This document shows, one piece after another, positions 24,251-32,852 of a stretch of 64,000 nucleotides of DNA. The notes beneath the pieces are model-generated. The model saw only the letters and a program-made list of their open reading frames with translations, did no database searches and had not been told where the DNA came from. The stretch spans positions 1-64,000 of the forward strand of contig JAYZWL010000152.1 in NCBI GenBank assembly GCA_036154955.1. The letters are read 5' to 3'. Origin of the DNA: Albimonas sp036154955 (GTDB lineage: Bacteria; Pseudomonadota; Alphaproteobacteria; Rhodobacterales; Rhodobacteraceae). Position 1 is the first letter of the stretch, and each line of letters starts with the position of its first letter. The position numbers were made by a program, and so were the translations under genes.

Positions 24251-25546
24251 ATGATCAACATCGCCCAGCGCGTCCACGACCATCAGTGGAAGATCGACCC
24301 CATCGTCCGCTCGGTCATCGACACCGATTTCTACAAGCTGCTGATGGCGCAGAGCGTGTTCCGCAACCGCCGCGACGCGCGGGTGGAATTCTCGCTCATC
24401 AACCGCTCCGACGCGGTGCCGCTCGCCCGCCTGATCGACGAGGGGGAGCTGCGCGAGCAGCTCGACCACGTCCGCTCCCTGCGCCTGACCCGCGGCGAAA
24501 GCACCTGGCTGCGCGGGAACACCTTCTACGGCAAGCGGTGGATGTTCACCCCGGACTTCATGCAGTGGTTCGAGAATTTCCGCTTTCCCGACTATCACCT
24601 CGAACGCCGCGGCGACCAATACGAGCTGACCTTCGAAGGCCCGTGGATGGAGGCGATGATGTGGGAGATCCCCGCGCTCGCCATCCTGATGGAGCTGCGC
24701 TCCCGCGCCGTGCTGCGCGACATGGGCAAGTTCGAGCTCCAGATCCTCTACGCCCGCGCCATGTCCCGGGTCTGGGACAAGATCCAGCGCCTGCAGAAAC
24801 TGGAGGGCGTGGCGGTGGCCGATTTCGGCGCCCGGCGGCGGCATTCCTTCCTGTGGCAGGACTGGTGCGTGCAGGCGATGATCGAGGGGCTGGGCCCGCG
24901 CTTCACCGGCACTTCCAACTGCCTGATCGCCATGCGCCAGGACATCGAGGCCATCGGCACCAACGCCCACGAACTGCCCATGGTCTACTGCGCGCTGGCC
25001 GGCGAGGACGACGCGGCGCTCGCCGCCGCCCCCTACCAGGTGCTGGAGGAATGGCAGAAGGACTACGACGGCAACCTGCGCATCGTGCTGCCCGACACCA
25101 TCGGCTCCAAGGGCTTCTTCGCCAACGCGCCGGAGTGGATCGCGCGCTGGACCGGCGTGCGGGTGGATTCGGGCGACCCGGTGGAGGCGGCCGAGACCGC
25201 CATCGCCTTCTGGGAGCGGCACGGCCAGAACGTGGCGGAGAAGCGGATCATCTTCTCCGACGGGCTCGACATCGACCTGATCGAGAGCCTGCACGCCCGC
25301 TTCGCGGGGCGGGTCAAGGTCTCCTACGGGTGGGGCACGCTGCTGACCAACGATTTCCGCGGCCTGACGCCCGAGGATTCGCTCGCCCCGTTCAGCCTGG
25401 TGTGCAAGGCGGTGTCGGCGGACGGGCGGCCCTGCGTGAAGCTCTCCGACAACCCCTCCAAGGCCACCGGCCCGGCGGAGGAGATCGCGCGCTACAAGCG
25501 GGTGTTCGGCGTGGGCGAGCAGGTCGCGCGCGACGTGGTGGTCTGA
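24251..25546 (+). CDS. pncB: nicotinate phosphoribosyltransferase
   Basis: 431 residues, full length for the long bacterial form. Clear family motifs: VIDTDFYKLLMAQSVF at the N-terminus, ADFGARRRHSF with the activating-phosphorylation-type His region (about 195-205), GTSNCLIAM, RVDSGDP (about 300), FSDGLD and SYGWGTLLTND. It joins nicotinate and PRPP to nicotinate mononucleotide using ATP in NAD salvage. Only 34 bases after the MarR gene, so probably co-transcribed. This puts the salvage branch next to the catabolic branch for the same compound, an arrangement where a nicotinate-sensing MarR would set the balance. Confidence 0.95.
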   Translation: MINIAQRVHDHQWKIDPIVRSVIDTDFYKLLMAQSVFRNRRDARVEFSLINRSDAVPLARLIDEGELREQLDHVRSLRLTRGESTWLRGNTFYGKRWMFTPDFMQWFENFRFPDYHLERRGDQYELTFEGPWMEAMMWEIPALAILMELRSRAVLRDMGKFELQILYARAMSRVWDKIQRLQKLEGVAVADFGARRRHSFLWQDWCVQAMIEGLGPRFTGTSNCLIAMRQDIEAIGTNAHELPMVYCALAGEDDAALAAAPYQVLEEWQKDYDGNLRIVLPDTIGSKGFFANAPEWIARWTGVRVDSGDPVEAAETAIAFWERHGQNVAEKRIIFSDGLDIDLIESLHARFAGRVKVSYGWGTLLTNDFRGLTPEDSLAPFSLVCKAVSADGRPCVKLSDNPSKATGPAEEIARYKRVFGVGEQVARDVVV

Positions 25547-25706
25547 GCCGCCGCGCGCCTCGGCGCGACGTCTTCGAGAAACATCCACGACGCTACGTCA
25601 CGTTCAGGCGCCCGTCAGGTCGCCTGACATATCCTTTCTGCAGCCAAGTCGTTCTTTCCAAATGGGAAAGTGACTTTTGGCACAAAGCGGAGGGGAGGCG
25701 CGGATC
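25547..25706. promoter_or_regulatory. intergenic region with two inverted repeats before lysis cassette
   Basis: The region is AT-richer than its surroundings. GTCAGG/CCTGAC (25614-25628, loop TCG) may end the pncB transcript. CTTTCC/GGAAAG (25654-25670, loop AAATG), flanked by GTC and GAC, may be an operator of the lysis cassette. The holin-like start at 25707 is preceded by GGAGGGGAGG. Confidence 0.4.
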
Positions 25707-26387
25707 ATGGTCTTGCCGATTATCGGGGCGCTCGGCGCGGCGATCGTGCCGGCGCTGGCCAGCCGGGGGCTGGACCTGCTGACGGGCGTGTTCTCCGGCG
25801 CCGCCGATGCGGGCGTCGAGAAGGTCGCCAAGCTCATCGAGGATCAGACCGGCATCAAGATCGAGGACGTGGCCGAGCAGAAGCTCACCGACGCGCAATG
25901 GGTCGCGCTCAAGGAATTCGAGCTGCGCAACCAGGAGCTTCTGCTCGCCGCCGCCCAGGCCCAGGACCAGGCCGAGATCGAGCGGATGCGGGTCGAGAAC
26001 GAGGACCGCAAGAACGCCCGCGCCCTGCAGCGCCAGGCGCTCAGGTCCGAAGACTGGTTCTCGCGCAACTTCATCTATGTCTACGCCCTGCTGATCACCG
26101 TTCTGACCGCGGCCTTCATCGGCTGGGCGGCGTTCGGGCCCACCATGGGCGTGCAGCCGGACGGGTCGCTGACCGAAGCCGGGCTGGCGCAGTCGCGGAT
26201 CGTGGACACGGTGCTGGGCTTCCTGCTCGGGGTCACGCTGTCGGCGATCATCCAGTTCTTCTTCGGCTCCTCCCAGGGCTCCGGCCGCAAGAGCGCCGCG
26301 ATCGAGCGGCTGCTGGAGGAGCGCCGGAATCTGGCCGACGGGACGGGCTCGGGCGCCGGGACCGGATCCGGCCAGGGGAGGCGGTGA
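25707..26387 (+). CDS. holin-like membrane protein (GTA/phage 3TM holin type)
   Basis: 226 residues. A hydrophobic N-terminus (LPIIGALGAAIVPALASRGL) is followed by a long charged helix rich in Gln/Glu/Ala (about 60-115, likely coiled coil) ending in ENEDRKNARALQRQALRSED, then two membrane helices (about 120-140 and 165-190) and a Gly/Ser/Arg tail. This layout resembles phage and gene-transfer-agent holins of the 3TM class. The stop overlaps the endolysin start (TGATG), as in lysis cassettes. It would form holes in the inner membrane to release the endolysin. The family call is by pattern and is moderately sure. Confidence 0.6.
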   Translation: MVLPIIGALGAAIVPALASRGLDLLTGVFSGAADAGVEKVAKLIEDQTGIKIEDVAEQKLTDAQWVALKEFELRNQELLLAAAQAQDQAEIERMRVENEDRKNARALQRQALRSEDWFSRNFIYVYALLITVLTAAFIGWAAFGPTMGVQPDGSLTEAGLAQSRIVDTVLGFLLGVTLSAIIQFFFGSSQGSGRKSAAIERLLEERRNLADGTGSGAGTGSGQGRR

Positions 26388-27706
26388 TGGGTCTGCTGGA
26401 GGAACAGGACCGCTTCCTGACCGACATGGCCCGCCTGATCGGCCGGGCCCATGACCTGGGCTTCGTGGTGACGGGGGGCGAGCTTTACCGGACCATCGAA
26501 CAGCAGCGCATCCACATGCGCGAGGGCCGGTCCAAGACGCTCAACAGCCAGCACATGAAGCGGCTGGCCATCGACCTGAACTTCTTCGTGCGCGACGGCG
26601 ACACGCTGGACCTGTGCTACGACAAGTCGGTGCTGCAGACGCTGGGGGACTTCTGGGAAAGCCTCGACCCCGCCAACGCCTGGGGCGGCAACTGGTCGAC
26701 CTTCAAGGACACCCCCCATTTCGAGCGGCGGGAGGGGGTGACGGCGCCGGCCCGGCGCGTCGCGGGCTCGGTCCTCGCCCACGCCCTGGCCGGCGCCCCG
26801 GCCCCCCGCCCCGCCACCGTGCCGATGACGGCGGGGGAGATCGCCGCCAGCGCGCCCGCGTCCTTCCCCGCGGCGCCGGTGGCGGCCGCGCCGCCGCCGG
26901 GCTCGATGATCTCGCTTCTGTCGGCGGAGGTCGGGCCCAAGCGCCCCAACGCCCGCGACGACGTGGAGACGGTGCAGCTTCTGCTGAACTACGCGGCGGA
27001 GGACGGGCGCATCGCGCTCGACGCGCCCCTGAAGCCCGACGGCATCTACGGGGAGAAGACCCGCGCCGGGATCGAGGCGGCGCAGCGGACCCTGCTGGGG
27101 ATGGCGGAGCCGGACTCGGTCGTCACCCCCGGCGCGGGAACCGAACGGGCGCTGCGGGTCGGGGTCAAGCCGGCCTTTTCCGAGCGGCTGCTGCGTCTGG
27201 CGATGCTGGCGGCCGCGGACGGCAAGGTGGAGACGTTCCGGGAGCCGATCGCGAAATGCTTCGTGGATTTCGACCTGTCCACGCCGCTGCGCCAGGCGCA
27301 TTTCCTCGCCCAGATCGGCCACGAAAGCGGCGAGCTGCGCTTTCAGGAGGAGATCGCCTCGGGCGCCGCCTACGAGGGGCGCACGGATCTGGGCAACGTG
27401 CAGGCGGGCGACGGCAAGCGGTTCAAGGGCCGCGGGCTGATCCAGCTGACCGGGCGGTTCAACTACGAGAAATTCGCCGAGGCGGTGGGCCGCGACGACA
27501 TCATGTCGATGCCGACCGTGGTGGCCGAGGACCTGGACCTCTGCGTGGGCGTGGCGGGCTGGTACTGGGCGAACCGCGGGATCAACGCCCATGCCGACCG
27601 GGACGACCTGATGAAGGTAACGCGGGTCATCAACGGCGGCACCAACGGGATCGCGGACCGCAGGCGGCTGCTGGAGCGCGCGAAGGCGCTCTACGGCCTG
27701 GCCTGA
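26387..27706 (+). CDS. two-catalytic-domain endolysin: M15 peptidase, peptidoglycan-binding, GH19-like
   Basis: 439 residues. Residues 1-117 are an M15 (VanY/L-Ala-D-Glu-like) zinc peptidase with ligands His56 and Asp63 (SQHMKRLAIDLNFF) and His111 (DTPHFE). A proline/alanine linker leads to a peptidoglycan-binding-like repeat (about 175-245, DGIYGEKTRAGIEAAQ). Residues about 255-439 form a GH19 chitinase/lysozyme-like domain with catalytic Glu in GHESGELRFQEE and KGRGLIQLTGRFNYEKF. One enzyme could thus cut both peptide and glycan bonds. No signal peptide, so export depends on the overlapping holin-like gene. No phage or GTA structural genes are nearby. Confidence 0.82.
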   Translation: MGLLEEQDRFLTDMARLIGRAHDLGFVVTGGELYRTIEQQRIHMREGRSKTLNSQHMKRLAIDLNFFVRDGDTLDLCYDKSVLQTLGDFWESLDPANAWGGNWSTFKDTPHFERREGVTAPARRVAGSVLAHALAGAPAPRPATVPMTAGEIAASAPASFPAAPVAAAPPPGSMISLLSAEVGPKRPNARDDVETVQLLLNYAAEDGRIALDAPLKPDGIYGEKTRAGIEAAQRTLLGMAEPDSVVTPGAGTERALRVGVKPAFSERLLRLAMLAAADGKVETFREPIAKCFVDFDLSTPLRQAHFLAQIGHESGELRFQEEIASGAAYEGRTDLGNVQAGDGKRFKGRGLIQLTGRFNYEKFAEAVGRDDIMSMPTVVAEDLDLCVGVAGWYWANRGINAHADRDDLMKVTRVINGGTNGIADRRRLLERAKALYGLA

Positions 27707-27865
27707 GGTCCGCGGGGGGCCCTGCGAGGGGCGCCGGCGGCGGGACGGTCCGGGTCGTGGGGACCCCGCCGTTCCGCCCCGGTTCACCGACGCGGCGCCC
27801 GCCGACGAGAACATGCGCGCAGCTCCGCGACGGGGCCGACGCAATGCGAGAACCGACCCGCACGC

Positions 27866-27906
27866 GCCCCCCTCCCCCGGATGAGGGGGAGGGATGGGGA
27901 GGGGGC
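27866..27906. repeat. 40-bp CT/GA hairpin element, copy 1
   Basis: Begins GCCCCCCTCCCCC and ends GGGAGGGATGGGGAGGGGG. Related copies are at 32001-32040 (same orientation) and 35503-35542 (inverted). Intergenic here, after the endolysin gene. Confidence 0.6.
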
Positions 27907-27984
27907 ATGCGCAGACCTGAGGGGGCATGCGCAGGCCTGAGGGGACTGCGCAGATGCGAGGGGTTCGAAGCTCCGCCGGAGAAC

Positions 27985-28058
27985 CGTGCGCCCCGGGCCT
28001 GACCCGGGGCCTCTCGACCTCGCCCCTCGCGCAAGGCCCCGGATCAAGTCCGGGGCGC
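27985..28058. repeat. REPIN-like pair of inverted palindromes
   Basis: Two palindromic units in opposite orientation: GCCCCGGG/CCCGGGGC (27990-28010, loop CCTGA) and GCCCCGGA/TCCGGGGC (28036-28056, loop TCAAG), joined by a spacer starting CCTCTCG. The same two-unit architecture occurs at 40645-40718. Confidence 0.65.
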
Positions 28059-28103
28059 ACGGCCGGCGCCGCCCTCTTCAGCGGTCGCCTTGGCCCCGCA
28101 CGA

Positions 28104-28136
28104 CCCGCGCGAGGCCCCGGGTCAAGCCCGGGGCGC
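28104..28136. repeat. single REP-like palindrome
   Basis: GCCCCGGG/CCCGGGGC (28114-28134, loop TCAAG) preceded by CCGCGCGAG, identical in its core to the second unit at 40696-40716. It lies about 45 bases past the hydantoinase B stop and may help end that transcript. Confidence 0.6.
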
Positions 28137-28178
28137 CGCTCCGGTCCCGGGCGGCTTCCCTGAACGGGGCCCCGCCTC

Positions 28179-29930
28179 TCAGCCCGCCCCGCGCAGCGCC
28201 GCCGTGGCCGCCGCGTCCACCGCGCCCGCCGCGTCCAGCGCCACGCCGTAAACCACCGCGGCGTCCTCCGCCGACACCCGGCCCAGCCGCACGTCCTCGG
28301 CCACCGCCTCCGGGTCGCGCCGCATCGGCTCGCCGTAGCCGCCCCCGCCCGGCGTGCCCACCCGCACCCGGTCGCCGGGGCGCAGGGGGATGTCCTGTTC
28401 CTTCGACAGGTGGACAGGGACGTGGGAGACGCCGCCGCGCACCACCTCGATGGTGTTGGGCGCCCCGTCGCGCCCGCCCTGCACGCCAGGCGGTCCGAAG
28501 CGGCCATGGTCCATCACGAAGGAGGCCCGCGCCTCGCCCCGGCGCAGCTCGATCTCGTAGTCGAGCCCCAGCCCGCCGCGCGCCGTCCCCGCCCCACCCG
28601 AGCCCTCGCGCAGGGCGTAGCGGCGGAAAAGCACCGGGAACTGCTGCTCCATGATCTCCACCGGCGGCGCCTTGGAAATCCCGATGGTGGAGCAGCCGTT
28701 CGACAGCCCGTCGCCCAGCGCAGAGCCCCCGTAGCCGCCGCCCGAAAGCTGATACATCACGAAGTTGCGCCCCTTGGCCGGGTCCGACCCGCCCAGCCCG
28801 AAATTGCCCGAGGTGCCGGCCGGCGCCGCCGTCACCTTGTCGGGAATGGCGTTGACGAGCGCGAGGAACACCGCCTCCGCGATCCGCTGCGAGGTCTCGG
28901 CCGCGCAGCCCGACACCGGGCGCGGGTAGTGGGCGTCGAGGAACGTGCCCTCGATCCCCCGGATCTCCAGCGGCTCGAACGCCCCGGCGGAGATGGGCAC
29001 GTCGGGGAAGATGTGGCGCATGGCCAGGTAGACCGCCGACAGCGTGGTGGAGCGCACCGAGTTCATCGGCCCCGTGCAGGGCGGGGACGAGCCCGCGAAG
29101 TCGAAGACCAGCCCGTCGCCCGCCCGCTCCACCGCCAAGCGGATGGCGAGGGGCTCGTTCACCACGCCGTCGGAATCCACCCAGGCGGTCGCCTCGAACC
29201 GGCCCTCGGGGATGCTGCGGATATGGGCGCGGGTCTGCTCGGCGGCGCGGGCGCGCAATTCGGCGATGGCCTGTTCCACCACCGCGTCGCCGTAACGGTC
29301 GAGCAGCTTCTCCAGCCGCGCCGCCCCCACGTCCAGCGCCGCGGCCTGGGCCTTCACGTCGCCGATCCGCTGTTCGGCGACCCGGATGTTGGAGCAGATG
29401 ATCTGGTAGATCTCCGGGTCCAGCACGCCCTTCTTGAAGAGCCGCACCGGGGGCAGGCGCAGCCCCTCCTGCTCCACCGCGGTCGCGGAGGCGGAGAAGC
29501 CGCCGGGCACCGCGCCCCCCGTATCGGGCCAGTGGCCGGTGTTGGACAGCCAGCACCAGATGCGCCCGCCCCGGTAGAAGGGCCGGGCGAAGCGCACGTC
29601 CATCAGGTGGGTGCCGCCCAGATAGGGGTCGTTGACGATGTAGACGTCCCCCGGCTCCGGCGCCGCGGTGACGCCTTCGCGGATGCGCTCGACCAGAACC
29701 CGCGTGCTCTCCTGCATCGCGCCCACGAAAACCGGCAGCCCGTCGGGGCCCTGCGCGATCAGGGAGCCGTCCTCGGCCGAATAGATGCCGTCGGCGCGGT
29801 CGTTGGCCTCGGCGATCACCGGCGAGAAGGCGGCGCGGGTGAAGGCGAGGTCCATCTCGTCGCAGGTCTGCGACAGCCCCGCCTGGATGACGGAAAGCGT
29901 GATGGGGTCGAGGGGGGCGGGGGCGGTCAT
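28179..29930 (-). CDS. hydantoinase B / oxoprolinase family protein
   Basis: 583 residues from ATG 29930, which overlaps the HyuA stop (ATGA). Family motifs: the FSPVIAEANDRADGIYSAEDG opening, GDVYIVNDPYLGGTHLMDV (about 95-113, metal-ligand region), SNTGHWPDTGG, and GGGGYGEPMRRDP near the end. With HyuA it forms an ATP-dependent cyclic-amide hydrolase such as N-methylhydantoinase or 5-oxoprolinase. Last gene of the block that starts with the Liv-type binding protein. The natural substrate is unknown; the shared operator with the nicotinate operon makes a lactam of that pathway attractive (inference). Confidence 0.88.
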   Translation of the reverse strand: MTAPAPLDPITLSVIQAGLSQTCDEMDLAFTRAAFSPVIAEANDRADGIYSAEDGSLIAQGPDGLPVFVGAMQESTRVLVERIREGVTAAPEPGDVYIVNDPYLGGTHLMDVRFARPFYRGGRIWCWLSNTGHWPDTGGAVPGGFSASATAVEQEGLRLPPVRLFKKGVLDPEIYQIICSNIRVAEQRIGDVKAQAAALDVGAARLEKLLDRYGDAVVEQAIAELRARAAEQTRAHIRSIPEGRFEATAWVDSDGVVNEPLAIRLAVERAGDGLVFDFAGSSPPCTGPMNSVRSTTLSAVYLAMRHIFPDVPISAGAFEPLEIRGIEGTFLDAHYPRPVSGCAAETSQRIAEAVFLALVNAIPDKVTAAPAGTSGNFGLGGSDPAKGRNFVMYQLSGGGYGGSALGDGLSNGCSTIGISKAPPVEIMEQQFPVLFRRYALREGSGGAGTARGGLGLDYEIELRRGEARASFVMDHGRFGPPGVQGGRDGAPNTIEVVRGGVSHVPVHLSKEQDIPLRPGDRVRVGTPGGGGYGEPMRRDPEAVAEDVRLGRVSAEDAAVVYGVALDAAGAVDAAATAALRGAG

Positions 29931-31972
29931 GCGGCGTCTCCGATCTCGATCATCAGGTTGCCGTCGGCGTCGCCGCGCGCGGTGCAGCCGGGGTCGATGA
30001 CCAGCGTGGCGTCGAGCTGCTCGACGATCGCGGGGCCCTCGATCACCGCGCCCTCGGGCAGGTGTTCGCGCCGGTAGACGGGCGTGTCCCGCCAGCCGGC
30101 GTCGAACCAGACCGGGCGGGCGCCGACCTGCGCCGCCGCGAGGCTGGCGCGTCGTCCGGCGGGGTCGATCAGGAGCGCGAGGTCGATCTCCCGCCGCACC
30201 CCGATCACCGAGACGTTGAGGTTGACCAGCGCCGGCCGGATCTCCGGCAGCGACACCCGGAAGCGGTCCCAATATGCGCGCTCGAACCGGGCCTGCAGGT
30301 CCTCGCGGCTCGGCTCGGGGCCGTCGAGCGCCACGCGCAGCAGATGGGTCTGGCCGATGAACTGCATGTCGGCGGAGCAGACCACCTCCACCCGCTCCAC
30401 CTCCACGCTTTCCTGCGCGATCAGGGCGCGGCCCTCGTCGATGCGGCGGGCGAAAAGCGCGTGGACCTCGTCCAAGTCGGCCCCGTCCAGCGGCCGGTTC
30501 ACGGTGTTCACGAAGTCATGGCGGATATCGGCGACGACGCAGCCCAGCGCGTTGGTGATGCCGGGCCGAGCGGGGACCAGCACGCGGGGCACGCCCAGTT
30601 CGCGGGCCAGCGCCACCGCGTGCAGCGGCCCCGCGCCGCCGAAGGCGAAGAGCGCGAAGTCGCGGGGATCCTCGCCCAGGCTCAGCGACACCATGCGGAT
30701 CGCCCCGGCCATGCGGGCGTTGGCCACCCGGATCACCGCCGCCGCGGCCTCGGCGGCGGTCAGGCCCAGCGGCCGGCCCAGCTCCGCCTCGAACACCGCT
30801 TCCACGTCCTCGATCCGCACGCCGCCCTCCACGGCGTTGAGCCGCGACGGGTCGAGCCGGCCCAGCAGCAGGTTGGCGTCCGAGATGGTCGGCCGCGTCC
30901 CGCCCCGCCCGTAGCAGATCGGGCCCGGATCGGCGCCGGCGCTTTCCGGCCCCACCTCCAGCAGGCCCGAGGCGTTGACCCGCGCGATCGACCCGCCGCC
31001 CGCGCCCACCGTGCGCACGTCCACCATGGGGACGTGGATGGGCATGGCGTATTCGACCTCGATCTCGTTCGACACCGCGGGCTTCGCCCCCCGGATCAGG
31101 GCGACGTCTGTGGAGGTCCCGCCCATGTCGTAGGTCAGCAGGTCCGGCGCGCCCGCCCGCCGCCCGGTATAGGCCGCGGCCATCACGCCGGAGGCGGGGC
31201 CGGACATCACCGTCTTCGCCGCCTCCCGCGCCACCATGCGGGCCGAGACCATGCCGCCGTTGCCGTTCATCACCAGCAGGTCATGCGCGTAGCCCCGCGC
31301 GCCCAGCTCGTCCGCCAGCCGGTCCACGTAGCGTTGCAGCAGCGGCTGGACCGAGGCGTTGACCGAGGCCGTCACGCCCCGCTCGAACTCCCGGGATTCG
31401 GAGAGCAGCGCGTGGCCGAGCGTGACATAGGCGTTGGGCCAGATCCCGGCCAGGATCTCGCCCGCCCGGATCTCGTGCGCCGGGTTGGCGTAGGCGTGGA
31501 GGAAATGGACCACGACGGATTCGCAGCCCGCCTCCAGCAGGCGGAGGGCGGCGGCGCGCAGGGCGTCCTCGTCCAGCGGGGTCAGGACGTTCCCCTCGGC
31601 GTCCATGCGCTCGGGCACCTCAAGGCGCAGGTCGCGGGGGATCACCGGCCGGAAGGTCCCGGTCATGCCGTAGGCCTGCGGGCGGGTGCGGCGGCCGAGC
31701 TCGATGATGTCGCGGAACCCCTCGGTGGCGATCATGCCGGCGCGGGACAGCCGCCGTTCCAGCACCGCGTTGGTGGTCGCCGTGGTGCCGTGGACGATCA
31801 GGTCCACCCCGCCCACGTCCACGCCCGCCTGCTCGAAGGCCGCGAGCACGCCGAAAGCCTGGTTGCGGGGGGTGGTCGGGGCCTTGGCGAGCCGCACGGC
31901 GCGCGTCCCCTCGTCCAGCCACACCAGGTCGGTGAAGGTCCCGCCCACGTCGACGCCTGCGACCACGCTCAT
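29927..31972 (-). CDS. hydantoinase A / oxoprolinase family protein (ATP-binding)
   Basis: 681 residues starting VAGVDVGGTFTDLVWLD, the phosphate-1 loop of the ASKHA ATPase fold. Other landmarks: HGTTATTNAVLERR (about 60-73), NGNGGMVSARMVA, TYDMGGTSTDVALI (about 280) and FAFGGAGPLHAVALA (about 445-460). The subunit phosphorylates the cyclic amide so that HyuB can hydrolyse it. It lies 180 bases after livF across two hairpins, so it may be read through or have its own promoter; TTCGTCCACGAA (32075-32086) is a perfect palindrome in that gap. Hydantoin, 5-oxoproline or another lactam are possible substrates. Confidence 0.9.
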   Translation of the reverse strand: MSVVAGVDVGGTFTDLVWLDEGTRAVRLAKAPTTPRNQAFGVLAAFEQAGVDVGGVDLIVHGTTATTNAVLERRLSRAGMIATEGFRDIIELGRRTRPQAYGMTGTFRPVIPRDLRLEVPERMDAEGNVLTPLDEDALRAAALRLLEAGCESVVVHFLHAYANPAHEIRAGEILAGIWPNAYVTLGHALLSESREFERGVTASVNASVQPLLQRYVDRLADELGARGYAHDLLVMNGNGGMVSARMVAREAAKTVMSGPASGVMAAAYTGRRAGAPDLLTYDMGGTSTDVALIRGAKPAVSNEIEVEYAMPIHVPMVDVRTVGAGGGSIARVNASGLLEVGPESAGADPGPICYGRGGTRPTISDANLLLGRLDPSRLNAVEGGVRIEDVEAVFEAELGRPLGLTAAEAAAAVIRVANARMAGAIRMVSLSLGEDPRDFALFAFGGAGPLHAVALARELGVPRVLVPARPGITNALGCVVADIRHDFVNTVNRPLDGADLDEVHALFARRIDEGRALIAQESVEVERVEVVCSADMQFIGQTHLLRVALDGPEPSREDLQARFERAYWDRFRVSLPEIRPALVNLNVSVIGVRREIDLALLIDPAGRRASLAAAQVGARPVWFDAGWRDTPVYRREHLPEGAVIEGPAIVEQLDATLVIDPGCTARGDADGNLMIEIGDAA

Positions 31973-32000
31973 CCGCTTCTCCGTTCCCGCGCCGCCCGCG

Positions 32001-32040
32001 CCCCCCTCCCCCGCCTGCGGGGGAGGGATGGGGAGGGGGC
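32001..32040. repeat. 40-bp CT/GA hairpin element, copy 2
   Basis: CCCCTCCCCC/GGGGGAGGG-type stem lying between livF and hyuA. A second hairpin CCCGCCG/CGGCGGG follows at 32051-32069. Together they could partly stop transcription between importer and hydrolase genes. Confidence 0.6.
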
Positions 32041-32152
32041 CGACGCCCTTCCCGCCGCGAGGCGGCGGGGTTCATTCGTCCACGAACAATTCCAAGCGCG
32101 CTTCGCCCGGCCTGTCCAGCGGCTTTCGTCCGGGCGGAGGGCTCAGGCGCGC

Positions 32153-32848
32153 TCAGACCCCGACATGGGCGTGCAGCAGGGCGGGGTCGTCGCGCAGGAC
32201 CTGCGCGGCCACCGTCTCCTTCACCCGACCGTTGTCGAGGAAGGTCACCCGGTCCGCCACCGACAGCACCGCGTCGGCCCGCTGCTCGACCAGCACGATG
32301 GCGACGCCCTGCGCCTTCATCGCGGTCGCCGCCTCCCGGATCAGGGCGATCATCGAGGGCTGGAGGCCCTCGGTCGGCTCGTCCATCAGCAGCACGGAAG
32401 GCTCCAGGCACAGCGCCCGGGCCATGGCCAGCATCTGCTGCTCCCCGCCCGAGAGCGTGCCCGCCCGTTGCCGCAGCCGGTCGCGCAGGCGGGGGAACAT
32501 CTCCAGCATCCGCTCCCGCACCGCTTCGCCCCGGCCGCGGGTCATCAGGCCGATGTCGAGGTTCTCCGCCACCGTCAGCTCGGCGAAAAGCCGGCGGCCC
32601 TGGGGGACGTAGCCCAAGCCCCGGCGGGGGATCTCGTGCGGTTCCAGGCCGGCCAGCTCCTCCCCCCCCAGCTTCACCGACCCGGCGGTGACGTTGACCA
32701 GCCCCATGATCGCCTTCATGGCCGTGGTCTTGCCCGCGCCGTTGCGGCCCATGACGCACAGGATCTCCCCGGCGCCGACCGACAGCGACACGCCGCGCAG
32801 CACCTGCACCCGCCCGTATCCGGCGTCGAGCCCGCTGACCTCCAGCAT
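32153..32848 (-). CDS. branched-chain amino acid-type ABC transporter ATP-binding protein (LivF type)
   Basis: 231 residues from ATG 32848, after GAGGGG. Walker A GRNGAGKTT (about 36-44), signature LSGGEQQMLAMARAL, Walker B VLLMDEPTEGLQP and the H-loop region replaced by VLVEQRAD, a form usual in LivF. It pairs with the LivG-type ATPase. The longer frame (to 32893) would overlap LivG and lacks a ribosome site. Fourth gene of the Liv-type unit, 4 bases after livG. Liv importers take up amino acids, amides or aromatic acids. Confidence 0.93.
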   Translation of the reverse strand: MLEVSGLDAGYGRVQVLRGVSLSVGAGEILCVMGRNGAGKTTAMKAIMGLVNVTAGSVKLGGEELAGLEPHEIPRRGLGYVPQGRRLFAELTVAENLDIGLMTRGRGEAVRERMLEMFPRLRDRLRQRAGTLSGGEQQMLAMARALCLEPSVLLMDEPTEGLQPSMIALIREAATAMKAQGVAIVLVEQRADAVLSVADRVTFLDNGRVKETVAAQVLRDDPALLHAHVGV

Positions 32849-32852
32849 CCCC

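Noticed and set aside
25614..25670. Integration (att) site for a phage next to the lysis cassette
   Set aside because: No tRNA, integrase or direct repeat flanking the cassette was found.
32075..32086. TTCGTCCACGAA palindrome as a MarR operator
   Set aside because: It does not match the GTTTGC-GT-GCAAAC type; kept only as a note under the HyuA gene.
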